DNA from: DSOS01 sp035286585
GTDB taxonomy: Bacteria; Chloroflexota; Anaerolineae; Anaerolineales; UBA4823
Direction of reading: 5' to 3'
DNA: 13,990 nt
Assembly (NCBI GenBank): GCA_035286585.1
Contig: DATEDC010000111.1
Coordinates: 1-13,990, forward strand
How positions within the stretch are numbered: the stretch's first letter is position 1; every line of letters starts with the position of its first letter. This document shows, in pieces, positions 7,492-13,990 of this stretch. A model generated the notes under the pieces. It made no database searches. It was not told where the DNA came from and saw nothing but the letters and a program-made list of their open reading frames with translations. Both the position numbers and the translations under genes were made by a program.

Positions 7492-8742
7492 ATGATAGAT
7501 TTTGAAATCCCCAAGCCCATCGCCCAACAAAGACAGGCTTTGCAGACCGTGGCAGAAAACATGATGCGGCCCATTTCTCGTTTCTATGACGAGCACGAGC
7601 ACGAAGTCCCCTGGGACTACATCAATTTTATGAACATGGCCATGCGCGCCATGGGCGCTGGCTACCTCGCCCCGCGGGAGAGCAAAAAGAACGGCGACGA
7701 GCCTAAGGAGAAACGGCCTCCGATCGGCTACCAATCCCTGGCCTTCATGCTCGAGTGTCTCTCCTGGGGCGACGTTGGCCTCTACCTGGTGACGCCCGGC
7801 GGCGGTTTGGGCGCTGCAGCCGTTGAAGCCACGGGCACCCCCGAACAGAAAAAGAAATTCCTGACCCGTTTCTCTCAGGATAAGCCCACCTTCGGCGCCA
7901 TGGCGATGACCGAGCCGCAGGCCGGATCTGACACCTCCGCCATCCGCACCACCGCCGTGCTGGATCGGGCGACTAACGAGTGGGTCTTGAACGGTGAAAA
8001 AATCTTCGTCACCGCCGGGCATAAGTCTTTGGAGCTGAGTGACGGCCTGGTCGTGGTATGGGCGACGATTGACCCCTCTGCTCGCCGGGCGGGCATGCGC
8101 CCGTTCGTGGTCGAAGCCGGCACCCCGGGTGTGAAGGTCACCAAGCTGGAGCACAAATTAGGCATCCGCGCCAGCGACACGGTCTCTATCGTACTCCAGG
8201 ATGCCCGGGTGCCCTTTGATAACATCCTCGGCAGCCCGGAGGTGGAGGCCAGAACGACCGAGGGCTTTCGAGGCGCCATGGCAACCTTCGATGCCACCCG
8301 TCCCCTGGTCGCCGCCACTGGGATCGGAGTCGCCCGGGCCACGCTCGAGCTGCTCAAAGAGCTTCTCGAACAGCAAGGCATCCACATCCGCTATGGCCTG
8401 CCACCTCAGAAGCTGACCAGCATCGAAAAGGATTTCATCGATATGGAAGTCATGCTGCGCTCTGCCTGGCTCCTGGTGATCAAAGCCGTCTGGATGGCTG
8501 ACAATCGCAAACACAACCCGCTGGAGGCTTCCATGAGTAAGGTCCGGGCTGGCGATGTAGTCACCAAAATAACCCAAAAAGCGGTCGAGATCATGGGTCC
8601 GGTCGGCTACAGCCGCGATCTGCTGCTGGAAAAATGGTTCCGCGACGCCAAGATCACCGATATCTATGAAGGCACCGGGCAGATCAACCGCCTGATCGTC
8701 GCCCGCCACATTCTCAATTATTCCGGCAGCGAGCTGCGCTAG
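7492..8742 (+). CDS. Acyl-CoA dehydrogenase, canonical active site
   Basis: This 416-aa enzyme is predicted to oxidise acyl-CoA to trans-2-enoyl-CoA with FAD, passing electrons to an electron-transfer flavoprotein not encoded in the window. The signatures are complete: MTEPQAGSD (139-147), VLNGEK (165-170), KLGIRAS (222-228), KAVEIMGPVGYSRD, and DAKITDIYEGT (385-395) with E393 as the expected catalytic base. ATG 7492 has AGGAG at 7479-7483 with an 8-nt spacer. A Lys/Glu-rich insertion at about 62-75 (PRESKKNGDEPKEK) lengthens the N-terminal half. The upstream dehydrogenase lacks just these active-site motifs, so the two may form one enzyme. The gene ends inside a palindrome (8727-8754). Confidence 0.92.
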   Translation: MIDFEIPKPIAQQRQALQTVAENMMRPISRFYDEHEHEVPWDYINFMNMAMRAMGAGYLAPRESKKNGDEPKEKRPPIGYQSLAFMLECLSWGDVGLYLVTPGGGLGAAAVEATGTPEQKKKFLTRFSQDKPTFGAMAMTEPQAGSDTSAIRTTAVLDRATNEWVLNGEKIFVTAGHKSLELSDGLVVVWATIDPSARRAGMRPFVVEAGTPGVKVTKLEHKLGIRASDTVSIVLQDARVPFDNILGSPEVEARTTEGFRGAMATFDATRPLVAATGIGVARATLELLKELLEQQGIHIRYGLPPQKLTSIEKDFIDMEVMLRSAWLLVIKAVWMADNRKHNPLEASMSKVRAGDVVTKITQKAVEIMGPVGYSRDLLLEKWFRDAKITDIYEGTGQINRLIVARHILNYSGSELR

Positions 8743-8754
8743 CGCAGCTCGTTG
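8727..8754 (+). terminator. GC-rich hairpin over the dehydrogenase stop codon, weak terminator or processing signal
   Basis: A perfect 22-bp palindrome (8730-8751) is extended by three more pairs, one of them G-U. This gives a 12-bp stem with a CTAG loop (8739-8742) that contains the stop codon TAG. The stem is very stable, but the downstream sequence TTGGGCTTCCTTATC has no proper T-run. It could attenuate transcription into the lipoprotein gene or protect the upstream mRNA from 3' decay. A full intrinsic terminator is doubtful. Confidence 0.45.
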
Positions 8755-8809
8755 GGCTTCCTTATCGTTGGCAGGCAGAAGAGAAAAAATTTTACAGGTG
8801 TACCCGGCA

Positions 8810-9973
8810 ATGACACAGCTTACTGGTAACCCAATCAGACAATGGCACAGGCACCTTAACATCCTAACGCTGGTGGTAGTTGCGCTGCTCGGCGCAGCCT
8901 GCGGGCTGAGCCTGTCCAATCCCCCACCTTCCCTGCCTGAGACGCTCCTACCTGCCTCGCAAATCGCAGCATATACGGCCAACCCAACCGTGCAGCTGGA
9001 CCCGACGCTGACCTTGGTCAGCGTCCCCAGCCAGACGCTGGCGGTAGACCCGTCGTCAGGACCGCTGGCAGAGCCATCCGCGACCAGCACAGCCACGCCC
9101 GATCCATATACCGGTTTGACCATCCTCAGCCTGGCGGCGCGCAGCTATGGCGGCGGTCAAATCCAGGAAGTCGAGACGCTGGCAGTGAATAGCTACTTCA
9201 CCCGCACGCTGATCGTCTACCCGAGCGATGGGCTGAACATCTACGGCTTCATGAATGTCCCTCGCCGGGAGGCGCCGCCTTACCCGGTCGTCATCGCCAT
9301 CCATGGCTATATCGACCCTGGCATCTATACCACCCTGGATTACACCACGCGCTATGCCGATGCCCTGGCCCGCGCCGGGTATATCGTCCTGCACCCCAAT
9401 CTGCGCGGCTACCCTCCCTCAGACCAGGGCGAGAATCTCTTCCGAGTCGGCATGGCGGTGGACGTGCTCAACCTGGTTGCCCTGGTCAAAGAGCATGCCG
9501 GTCAGCCCGGTCCGCTGGCTCTTGCAGCCCGGGACGCAATTGGCTTGTGGGGTCACAGCATGGGCGGCGGGATATCCACCCGCGTCATGATCATCAGCCA
9601 GGATGTCCGGGCGGTAGTGCTCTACGGCGCGATGAGCGGCGACGAGCGCAGAAATTTCGAGCGCATCAACACTTACTTTTCGAATGGGGACCGCGGCCGG
9701 GAAGAGCTGGCCTACCCACAGGAGGCATTCGATCTCATTTCTCCAATTAATTTTCTCGACCGCGTTCAGGCTGTTGTAAGCGTGCACCATGGTGAAGAGG
9801 ATGTCGATGTGCCCCTCACCTGGTCTTTGGAGACGTGCGCCCGCCTGGAGATCTTGGAAATCCCGCTGGAGTGCTTCACCTACCCCGGGCAGCCGCATAC
9901 CTTTCAGGGTGTAGGCGACCAGCTCTTCATCCAGCGCACAATTGAATTCTATGACCGCTGGCTCAAAGACTGA
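8810..9973 (+). CDS. Secreted alpha/beta-hydrolase lipoprotein, S9/esterase-like
   Basis: The product is 387 aa from ATG 8810, which has AGGTG at 8796-8800. An in-frame TTG at 8768 would only lengthen the signal peptide. Residues 16-30 are hydrophobic and end LLGAAC with C31 as the probable lipidated cysteine; the -3 residue is Gly rather than Leu, so the lipobox is imperfect. A Pro/Ser/Thr-rich linker (about 32-90) leads to an alpha/beta-hydrolase domain: HGYIDPG after a hydrophobic strand (oxyanion region), the nucleophile elbow GHSMGG with S250, D331 in HGEEDVDVP and H363 in GQPHTF. This complete triad resembles the S9 peptidase/acyl-esterase group. It should be tethered outside the membrane and may cleave esters or peptides. 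Placement among beta-oxidation genes suggests release of acyl chains from an ester, an inference only. The gene is bounded by hairpins on both sides. Confidence 0.85.
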   Translation: MTQLTGNPIRQWHRHLNILTLVVVALLGAACGLSLSNPPPSLPETLLPASQIAAYTANPTVQLDPTLTLVSVPSQTLAVDPSSGPLAEPSATSTATPDPYTGLTILSLAARSYGGGQIQEVETLAVNSYFTRTLIVYPSDGLNIYGFMNVPRREAPPYPVVIAIHGYIDPGIYTTLDYTTRYADALARAGYIVLHPNLRGYPPSDQGENLFRVGMAVDVLNLVALVKEHAGQPGPLALAARDAIGLWGHSMGGGISTRVMIISQDVRAVVLYGAMSGDERRNFERINTYFSNGDRGREELAYPQEAFDLISPINFLDRVQAVVSVHHGEEDVDVPLTWSLETCARLEILEIPLECFTYPGQPHTFQGVGDQLFIQRTIEFYDRWLKD

Positions 9974-9995
9974 TCCAGCTCGATGTTCCGTCGTA

Positions 9996-10024
9996 GGACA
10001 GGTTGACAACTTGTCCAAATTTTT
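9996..10024 (+). terminator. Intrinsic terminator after the hydrolase gene, or operator of fadN
   Basis: A 21-bp near-palindrome (9996-10016) has arms GGACAGGTTG and CAACTTGTCC around a central A, with a single mismatched position. As RNA it folds into an 8-bp stem (one G-U pair) with a 5-nt loop and is followed by AAATTTTT ending at 10024, the classic intrinsic-terminator layout, 22 nt after the hydrolase stop codon. The odd-length symmetry also suits a dimeric protein-binding site, and its right-hand motif CTTGTCCAA recurs at 10041-10049. Confidence 0.6.
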
Positions 10025-10068
10025 CAAACACGAGTTTCAGCTTGTCCAACATTTACACTGGAGGCAAA

Positions 10069-12495
10069 ATGAAATACAGAGTCCACCGTGCTGTCGTTAT
10101 CGGCGCCGGGACCATGGGGGCGGCTATCGCGGCTCACCTGGCAAACGCCGGCGTCCCGGTAACCCTGCTTGACATCGTACCGGATAAGCTCACACCCGAA
10201 GAGCAGGCCAAGGGGCTGTCGTTGAGCGATCCTGCAGTCCGCAATCGTATCGTCAATGAGGGCCTGGAACGGGCGCTCAAATCCCGCCCGGCCAGTTTCT
10301 TCAGCGCCGATCACGCTGCCCTGGTCTCGACCGGCAATCTGGAAGATGATTTCCCCATCATCGCCCAGGCCGATTGGGTGATCGAGGCGATCATCGAAAA
10401 CCTGGCGATCAAACGCCAGCTCATGGAGCGCATCGACCTCATCCGCTCTACGCACACCATCATCAGCACCAACACTTCCGGCATCCCGGTTGCTTCCATC
10501 AGCGGGGGGCGCTCCGAGGGGTTCCGGCAGCATTTCCTGGGAACCCACTTTTTCAACCCGCCGCGCTACCTCAAGCTGCTGGAAATCATCCCCACTCAAG
10601 ATACGCTGCCCGAGGTCGTCGAGTTCGTCAGCCGCTTCGGGGAGTACCGGCTGGGCAAGGGGATCGTCCCGGCGAAAGATACACCCAACTTCATCGGCAA
10701 CCGCATGCTCTCTGGCACGAACGCTTTCCTGCTGGACTACCTCCTGGAGCACGATTACACCGTCGAAGAAGCTGACGCCATCACCGGCCCACCCATCGGG
10801 CATCCCAAAACCGCGACCTTCCGCCTGATCGACCTGGTCGGCATCGATGTGCTCGGGCACGTCACCCGCAACCTGATCCCCGCCATCCCTCACGACGAGC
10901 ATGCTTTGCGTTATCTGAAATCCGAGCGGGCTTCCCGCCTGATGGAGAGTATGGTTGAGAAAGGCTGGCTGGGGGTCAAAACCCGGCAGGGCTTCTACAA
11001 AGAGGTGCGCCTGCCGGACGGCACGAAGGAATTCTGGCCGCTCAACCTGCAGACCATGGAGCACCAGGAGCCTGGCAAGGTGCGCTTCGCATCGATCGGT
11101 AAAGTCAAAGATGAGGCGGACCTGGGCAAGCGCCTGGAGGTCCTCCTGGCTGCTGAGGACCGCGCCGGAGAGCTGGTCCGGGCGATCACCTACCAGAGCT
11201 TCGCCTACGCCTCCGAGCTCATCCCCGAGATCGCCGATACACCCAGGCCGATCGACGACGCCATGCGTTGGGGTTTCGGGCACGAAGCCGGGCCTTTCGA
11301 GACCTGGGATTCGCTCGGCGTGGAGAAGACCATTCAGGCGATGAAAGCCACCTGTTTCTCGCCAGCCTCCTGGGTTGAAAAAATGCTCGCCTCGGGTCAC
11401 GCCACCTTCTATCAATATAGCCCGGCTGGGACCAAACTTGGCGTTTATAACCCTGCCAGGGGCGCTTACCAGCCCACCTCGCGCCCACCCGGATTGGTTC
11501 TATTGAAAGAACAAAAAGAAGCCGGCAAGGTGATCAAGAAAAACCCGGGCGCCTCTTTGATCGACCTGGGCGACGGGGTGGCCTGTGTGGAGTTCCACAC
11601 CAAGATGAACGCCCTGGACGACGATATTTTCAATATGCTCCAGGAAGGCCTCGACCGGGCAGAGACGGATTTCGAGGGGCTGGTGGTCGGCAACGAGGCG
11701 GATAACTTCAGCGCCGGGGCGAATTTGTTCATGGTCGCCATGGGCGCGCAAAGCGGCATGTGGGACCAGCTTGAAGCCGCGGTAAAGAAGCTGCAAGATG
11801 TGAACATGCGCATGCGCTACTTCCCGAAACCGGTCGTCGTGGCGCCTGCCGGGCTCGCCCTGGGCGGCGGGCTCGAGGTGACCATGCACGCCAGCCGGGT
11901 TGTGACTGCCGCTGAATTGTACTGCGGTCAGGTTGAGTTCGGCGTCGGGGTGATCCCTGCCGGCGGCGGCACCAAGGAGCTGATGCGGCGCATCCTCAAC
12001 CTGCCCATGCGGACGAACAACGCCGAGGCGCTGCCCTTCTTGCAAAAGATCTTCGAGCTGATCGGCTTTGCCAAGATCGCCACCAGCGCTGAAGAAGCGC
12101 GCCAGTTCGGTTTCCTCTCCTGCGCCGACCGGGTGGTGATGAACCGCGATCACCTGCTGGCCGAAGCCAAGCGCGAAGTGCTGCACCTGGCCTCTTCCGG
12201 ATACCAGCCTCCTCTGCCGGAGAAAATCTACGCTGCCGGGCGGGATGCGTACGGCGCCCTGAAAGTAGCCGTGTACATGCTCAAAGAAGGCCGCTACGCC
12301 TCCGAGCATGACGCCCTGGTTGCCCGCCGCCTAGCCAAAGTGATGACTGGCGGCGAGCTGAGCAGCCCGACCTGGGTATCTGAACAGTACATTCTGGACC
12401 TGGAGCGAGAGGCTTTCCTATCGCTGTGCGGTGAGCAAAAGACCCAGGAGCGCATGTGGCACATGCTGCAAACCGGCAAGCCGCTGAGGAATTAA
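10069..12495 (+). CDS. fadN: FadN-type 3-hydroxyacyl-CoA dehydrogenase/enoyl-CoA hydratase fusion
   Basis: This 808-aa bifunctional protein should carry out steps two and three of beta-oxidation: hydration of enoyl-CoA and NAD-dependent oxidation of 3-hydroxyacyl-CoA. The dehydrogenase half comes first, as in Bacillus FadN and unlike E. coli FadB. It has the Rossmann motif VIGAGTMG (10-17), NTSG (135-138), catalytic H160 in GTHFFNP, E172 and NFIGNRM (207-213). A second dehydrogenase-like helical domain runs to about 435, and the hydratase/isomerase domain covers about 505-740. In that domain FSAGANL (oxyanion region), LALGGGLE with E603, GQVEFGVGVIPAGGGT with E623 and the GGG loops are present, so both acid residues of active crotonases are kept. 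ATG 10069 is chosen for GGAGG at 10060-10064; the frame is open further upstream but there lacks homology. The thiolase gene follows after 67 nt, reproducing the fadN-fadA order. Confidence 0.93.
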   Translation: MKYRVHRAVVIGAGTMGAAIAAHLANAGVPVTLLDIVPDKLTPEEQAKGLSLSDPAVRNRIVNEGLERALKSRPASFFSADHAALVSTGNLEDDFPIIAQADWVIEAIIENLAIKRQLMERIDLIRSTHTIISTNTSGIPVASISGGRSEGFRQHFLGTHFFNPPRYLKLLEIIPTQDTLPEVVEFVSRFGEYRLGKGIVPAKDTPNFIGNRMLSGTNAFLLDYLLEHDYTVEEADAITGPPIGHPKTATFRLIDLVGIDVLGHVTRNLIPAIPHDEHALRYLKSERASRLMESMVEKGWLGVKTRQGFYKEVRLPDGTKEFWPLNLQTMEHQEPGKVRFASIGKVKDEADLGKRLEVLLAAEDRAGELVRAITYQSFAYASELIPEIADTPRPIDDAMRWGFGHEAGPFETWDSLGVEKTIQAMKATCFSPASWVEKMLASGHATFYQYSPAGTKLGVYNPARGAYQPTSRPPGLVLLKEQKEAGKVIKKNPGASLIDLGDGVACVEFHTKMNALDDDIFNMLQEGLDRAETDFEGLVVGNEADNFSAGANLFMVAMGAQSGMWDQLEAAVKKLQDVNMRMRYFPKPVVVAPAGLALGGGLEVTMHASRVVTAAELYCGQVEFGVGVIPAGGGTKELMRRILNLPMRTNNAEALPFLQKIFELIGFAKIATSAEEARQFGFLSCADRVVMNRDHLLAEAKREVLHLASSGYQPPLPEKIYAAGRDAYGALKVAVYMLKEGRYASEHDALVARRLAKVMTGGELSSPTWVSEQYILDLEREAFLSLCGEQKTQERMWHMLQTGKPLRN

Positions 12496-12512
12496 ATTGC
12501 CTAATACTCGAT

Positions 12513-12537
12513 GTTGTGGACATTTCTTACCCACAAC
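12513..12537 (+). other. Hairpin in the fadN-fadA spacer
   Basis: GTTGTGG (12513-12519) and CCACAAC (12531-12537) form a 7-bp stem around an 11-nt AT-rich loop between the two genes. No T-run follows, so read-through is expected. It may be an mRNA processing or stability element that sets unequal levels of the two enzymes. Confidence 0.35.
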
Positions 12538-12562
12538 GCTATCTACTCAGGAGTGATATGTT

Positions 12563-13762
12563 ATGAAACATCTTGACGCTACCCTTGAGCCTGTGATCGT
12601 TGCGGCTGCCCGCACCGCAGTGGGCAAAGCCAAGCGCGGCAGTCTGGCGACCACTCGCCCGGACGAGATGCTCGCCGCTGTGATCCAGGAGTTGTTGAAG
12701 CGAGCCGCAGGCCTCGATCCGGCAGAAATAGAGGATGTCATCGTAGGCTGCGCCTTCCCCGAAGGCGAGCAGGGCATGAACATGGCCCGCATGGTCTCCC
12801 TGGCGGCTGGTTTGCCCTATTCGGTGCCTGCTGAAACCATCAACCGCTTCTGCTCGTCTGGTTTGCAGAGCATCACTCATGCCGCCACCTCCATCATGGC
12901 GGGTATGATTCAGATTGCGATCGCTGGCGGAACCGAATCGATGAGCATGGTGCCGATGACCGGCTTCAAGTTCTCGCCGAATCCTCACCTGGCGGAAAAC
13001 TACCCCGAAGCTTATACCAGCATGGGTCTCACCGCTGAAAACGTGGCGGAAAAGTATGGCGTGAGCCGCCTCGACCAGGATGCGTTTTCTCTGCGCAGCC
13101 ACCGGCGGGCCTATGCTGCGGTCGAATCCGGCCTGTTCGACGAACAGATCGTCCCCCTCAACGTGAAAGTGGTCGAGCCATCCGGCAATGGAAAAGCCTG
13201 CGAAAAAGAGTTCCTCTTCGCCCGCGACGAAGGCCCGCGCGGCGATACCAGCCCGGAAGTCCTGGCAAAGCTCAAGCCCGCTTTCAAAGAAGGCGGCACA
13301 GTGACTGCGGGCAACTCCTCGCAGATGTCCGATGGCGCCGCCGGGGTGATCGTCATGTCTCGGGCGAAAGCTGAGGCGCTCGGGTTGCAGCCCCTGGTCC
13401 GCTTTTTATCCTTCGCCGTGGGCGGCGTGCCGCCGGAGATCATGGGCATCGGGCCGGTGGTGGCAGTGCCCAAAGCCCTCAAGCTGGCCGGGCTGGCGCT
13501 CAGCGATATCGGCCTGATCGAGCTGAACGAGGCTTTTGCCGCCCAGAGCGTGGCGGTGATACGCGAGTTAGGCTTGAACGAGGAAATCACAAATGTGAAT
13601 GGCGGCGCCATTGCCCTGGGTCACCCCCTGGGCTGCACCGGCGCCAAGCTGACCACCGAGATTATATACGAGATGAAACGCCGGGATGTTCAGTTCGGCA
13701 TGGTCACCATGTGCATTGGCGGCGGCATGGGCGCCGCCGGCATCTTTGAAAATCTATCCTGA
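12563..13762 (+). CDS. fadA: Acetyl-CoA C-acyltransferase (3-ketoacyl-CoA thiolase)
   Basis: This 399-aa thiolase should cleave 3-ketoacyl-CoA with CoA to acetyl-CoA and a shortened acyl-CoA, the last step of beta-oxidation. All three catalytic residues are visible: C97 in NRFCSSGLQS, H354 in GGAIALGHPLGCTGA and C384 in TMCIGGGMGAAG, plus the LNEAFAAQS segment at 331-339. The length is normal for a degradative thiolase. The start is ATG 12563, with AGGAG at 12549-12553. Five bases earlier an out-of-frame ATG opens a two-codon frame (ATG TTA TGA) whose stop overlaps the real start. A biosynthetic acetoacetyl-CoA thiolase is the other reading, but the pairing with FadN favours degradation. Confidence 0.93.
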   Translation: MKHLDATLEPVIVAAARTAVGKAKRGSLATTRPDEMLAAVIQELLKRAAGLDPAEIEDVIVGCAFPEGEQGMNMARMVSLAAGLPYSVPAETINRFCSSGLQSITHAATSIMAGMIQIAIAGGTESMSMVPMTGFKFSPNPHLAENYPEAYTSMGLTAENVAEKYGVSRLDQDAFSLRSHRRAYAAVESGLFDEQIVPLNVKVVEPSGNGKACEKEFLFARDEGPRGDTSPEVLAKLKPAFKEGGTVTAGNSSQMSDGAAGVIVMSRAKAEALGLQPLVRFLSFAVGGVPPEIMGIGPVVAVPKALKLAGLALSDIGLIELNEAFAAQSVAVIRELGLNEEITNVNGGAIALGHPLGCTGAKLTTEIIYEMKRRDVQFGMVTMCIGGGMGAAGIFENLS

Positions 13763-13781
13763 CCAAAAGGAGAAGCCTCTT

Positions 13782-13990
13782 ATGTCTGATATTTCTGTCC
13801 AACAACTGATTCTCAATCACGAAAAAGCCTTCAAACCCGAAGCGGCTGAAGGCGTCGATGCGGTGATCCAATACCGCCTGATCGGTGATGAGGGCGGCGA
13901 TTGGATCATCACCATCCAGGATGGCAAGTGCAGCGTGGCCGAAGGACTGGCGGAAAACCCCAAAATGACCCTCACTGCCGATGCCCACGA
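13782..13990 (+). CDS. SCP2-fold sterol/lipid-carrier-like protein, C-terminus beyond window
   Basis: This is a partial gene: 69 codons are present before the right edge. The start ATG 13782 follows the thiolase stop by 19 nt, with AAGGAG at 13767-13772. The sequence fits the small SCP2 sterol-transfer family: HEKAFKPEAAEGVDAVIQYR, then LIGDEGGDWIITIQDGKCS and ENPKMTLTADAH. Bacterial members are usually about 100-130 aa, so roughly half is missing. The fold binds lipids and acyl-CoAs in a hydrophobic tunnel. As the third gene of the FadN-FadA unit, it may bring or hold long acyl-CoA substrates, an inference from context. Confidence 0.85.
   Translation, partial: MSDISVQQLILNHEKAFKPEAAEGVDAVIQYRLIGDEGGDWIITIQDGKCSVAEGLAENPKMTLTADAH

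Noticed and set aside
8768..8809. TTG start for the lipoprotein hydrolase
   Set aside because: There is no ribosome-binding site, and it would give an overlong signal-peptide N-region; ATG 8810 fits better.
8158..9123. A 321-codon minus-strand frame across the dehydrogenase and lipoprotein genes
   Set aside because: It spans two well-supported plus-strand genes and their spacer, with no coherent domain.
10003..10031. TTGACA at 10003-10008 as the -35 box of a fadN promoter
   Set aside because: At 17 bp downstream there is AAACAC, not a -10 box; the hexamer is explained by the hairpin.
10003..10068. TTG start for FadN inside the palindrome
   Set aside because: The added 22 residues look non-coding and the real GGAGG site sits just before ATG 10069.
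10024..11415. A 463-codon open frame on the minus strand opposite fadN
   Set aside because: Its translation is low in recognisable motifs and rich in residues typical of antisense GC-rich frames, while the plus strand encodes a clear FadN.
11500..12309. A 269-codon minus-strand frame opposite the hydratase half of FadN
   Set aside because: It is an antisense shadow produced by codon bias; no motif or ribosome-binding site supports it.
1..13990. tRNA, rRNA, CRISPR arrays, insertion sequences, attachment sites
   Set aside because: No cloverleaf, conserved rRNA stretch, regularly spaced repeat, transposase or terminal inverted repeats were seen by eye; small elements could still be missed without a search tool.

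Overview
The window reads as a chromosomal segment of a GC-rich, Anaerolineae-like Chloroflexota bacterium. This placement is an inference. It rests on the GAF/PAS sensor proteins at the left end (the GAF sequence at the left edge resembles a type common in that phylum), the FadN/FadA gene order with the dehydrogenase half of FadN first, an F420-type reductase, and the absence of proteobacterial or actinobacterial hallmarks. No rRNA, tRNA, CRISPR array, transposase or integrase was seen.

Left region (1-3378, minus strand): two signalling genes overlap by 8 nt. The first encodes a six-helix membrane protein with PAS-PAS-GAF-GAF-HD-GYP architecture, a probable cyclic-di-GMP phosphodiesterase. 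The second encodes a membrane-anchored GAF protein that runs off the left edge. A very AT-rich 97-bp gap (3379-3475) separates them from everything on the plus strand and probably holds divergent promoters.

Small accessory stretch (3476-4522, plus): a class I methyltransferase gene that has lost its middle is followed by an intact F420-type (deazaflavin) nitroreductase-family gene. The lesion leaves one open frame running through both, so a naive caller will report a single 348-aa fusion.

Main region (4590-13990, plus): a fatty-acid or acyl-CoA degradation cluster. Order: TetR-family regulator with a good promoter and an operator-like palindrome over its own start site; metallo-beta-lactamase-fold hydrolase; an acyl-CoA dehydrogenase that lacks the usual catalytic and substrate motifs; a canonical acyl-CoA dehydrogenase; a secreted alpha/beta-hydrolase lipoprotein; FadN (3-hydroxyacyl-CoA dehydrogenase plus enoyl-CoA hydratase); FadA (thiolase); and the start of an SCP2-fold lipid-binding protein. 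The two dehydrogenases would perform the first oxidation, perhaps as one mixed complex. FadN would perform hydration and the second oxidation, FadA the thiolytic cleavage, and SCP2 might carry lipid or acyl-CoA. The lipoprotein hydrolase could release acyl substrate outside the cell. A hairpin with a T-run after the hydrolase gene suggests that fadN-fadA-SCP2 is at least partly a separate transcript.

The most interesting points are the unequal dehydrogenase pair, the TetR promoter/operator layout, the deleted methyltransferase joined in frame to the reductase, and the 21-bp near-palindrome upstream of fadN.
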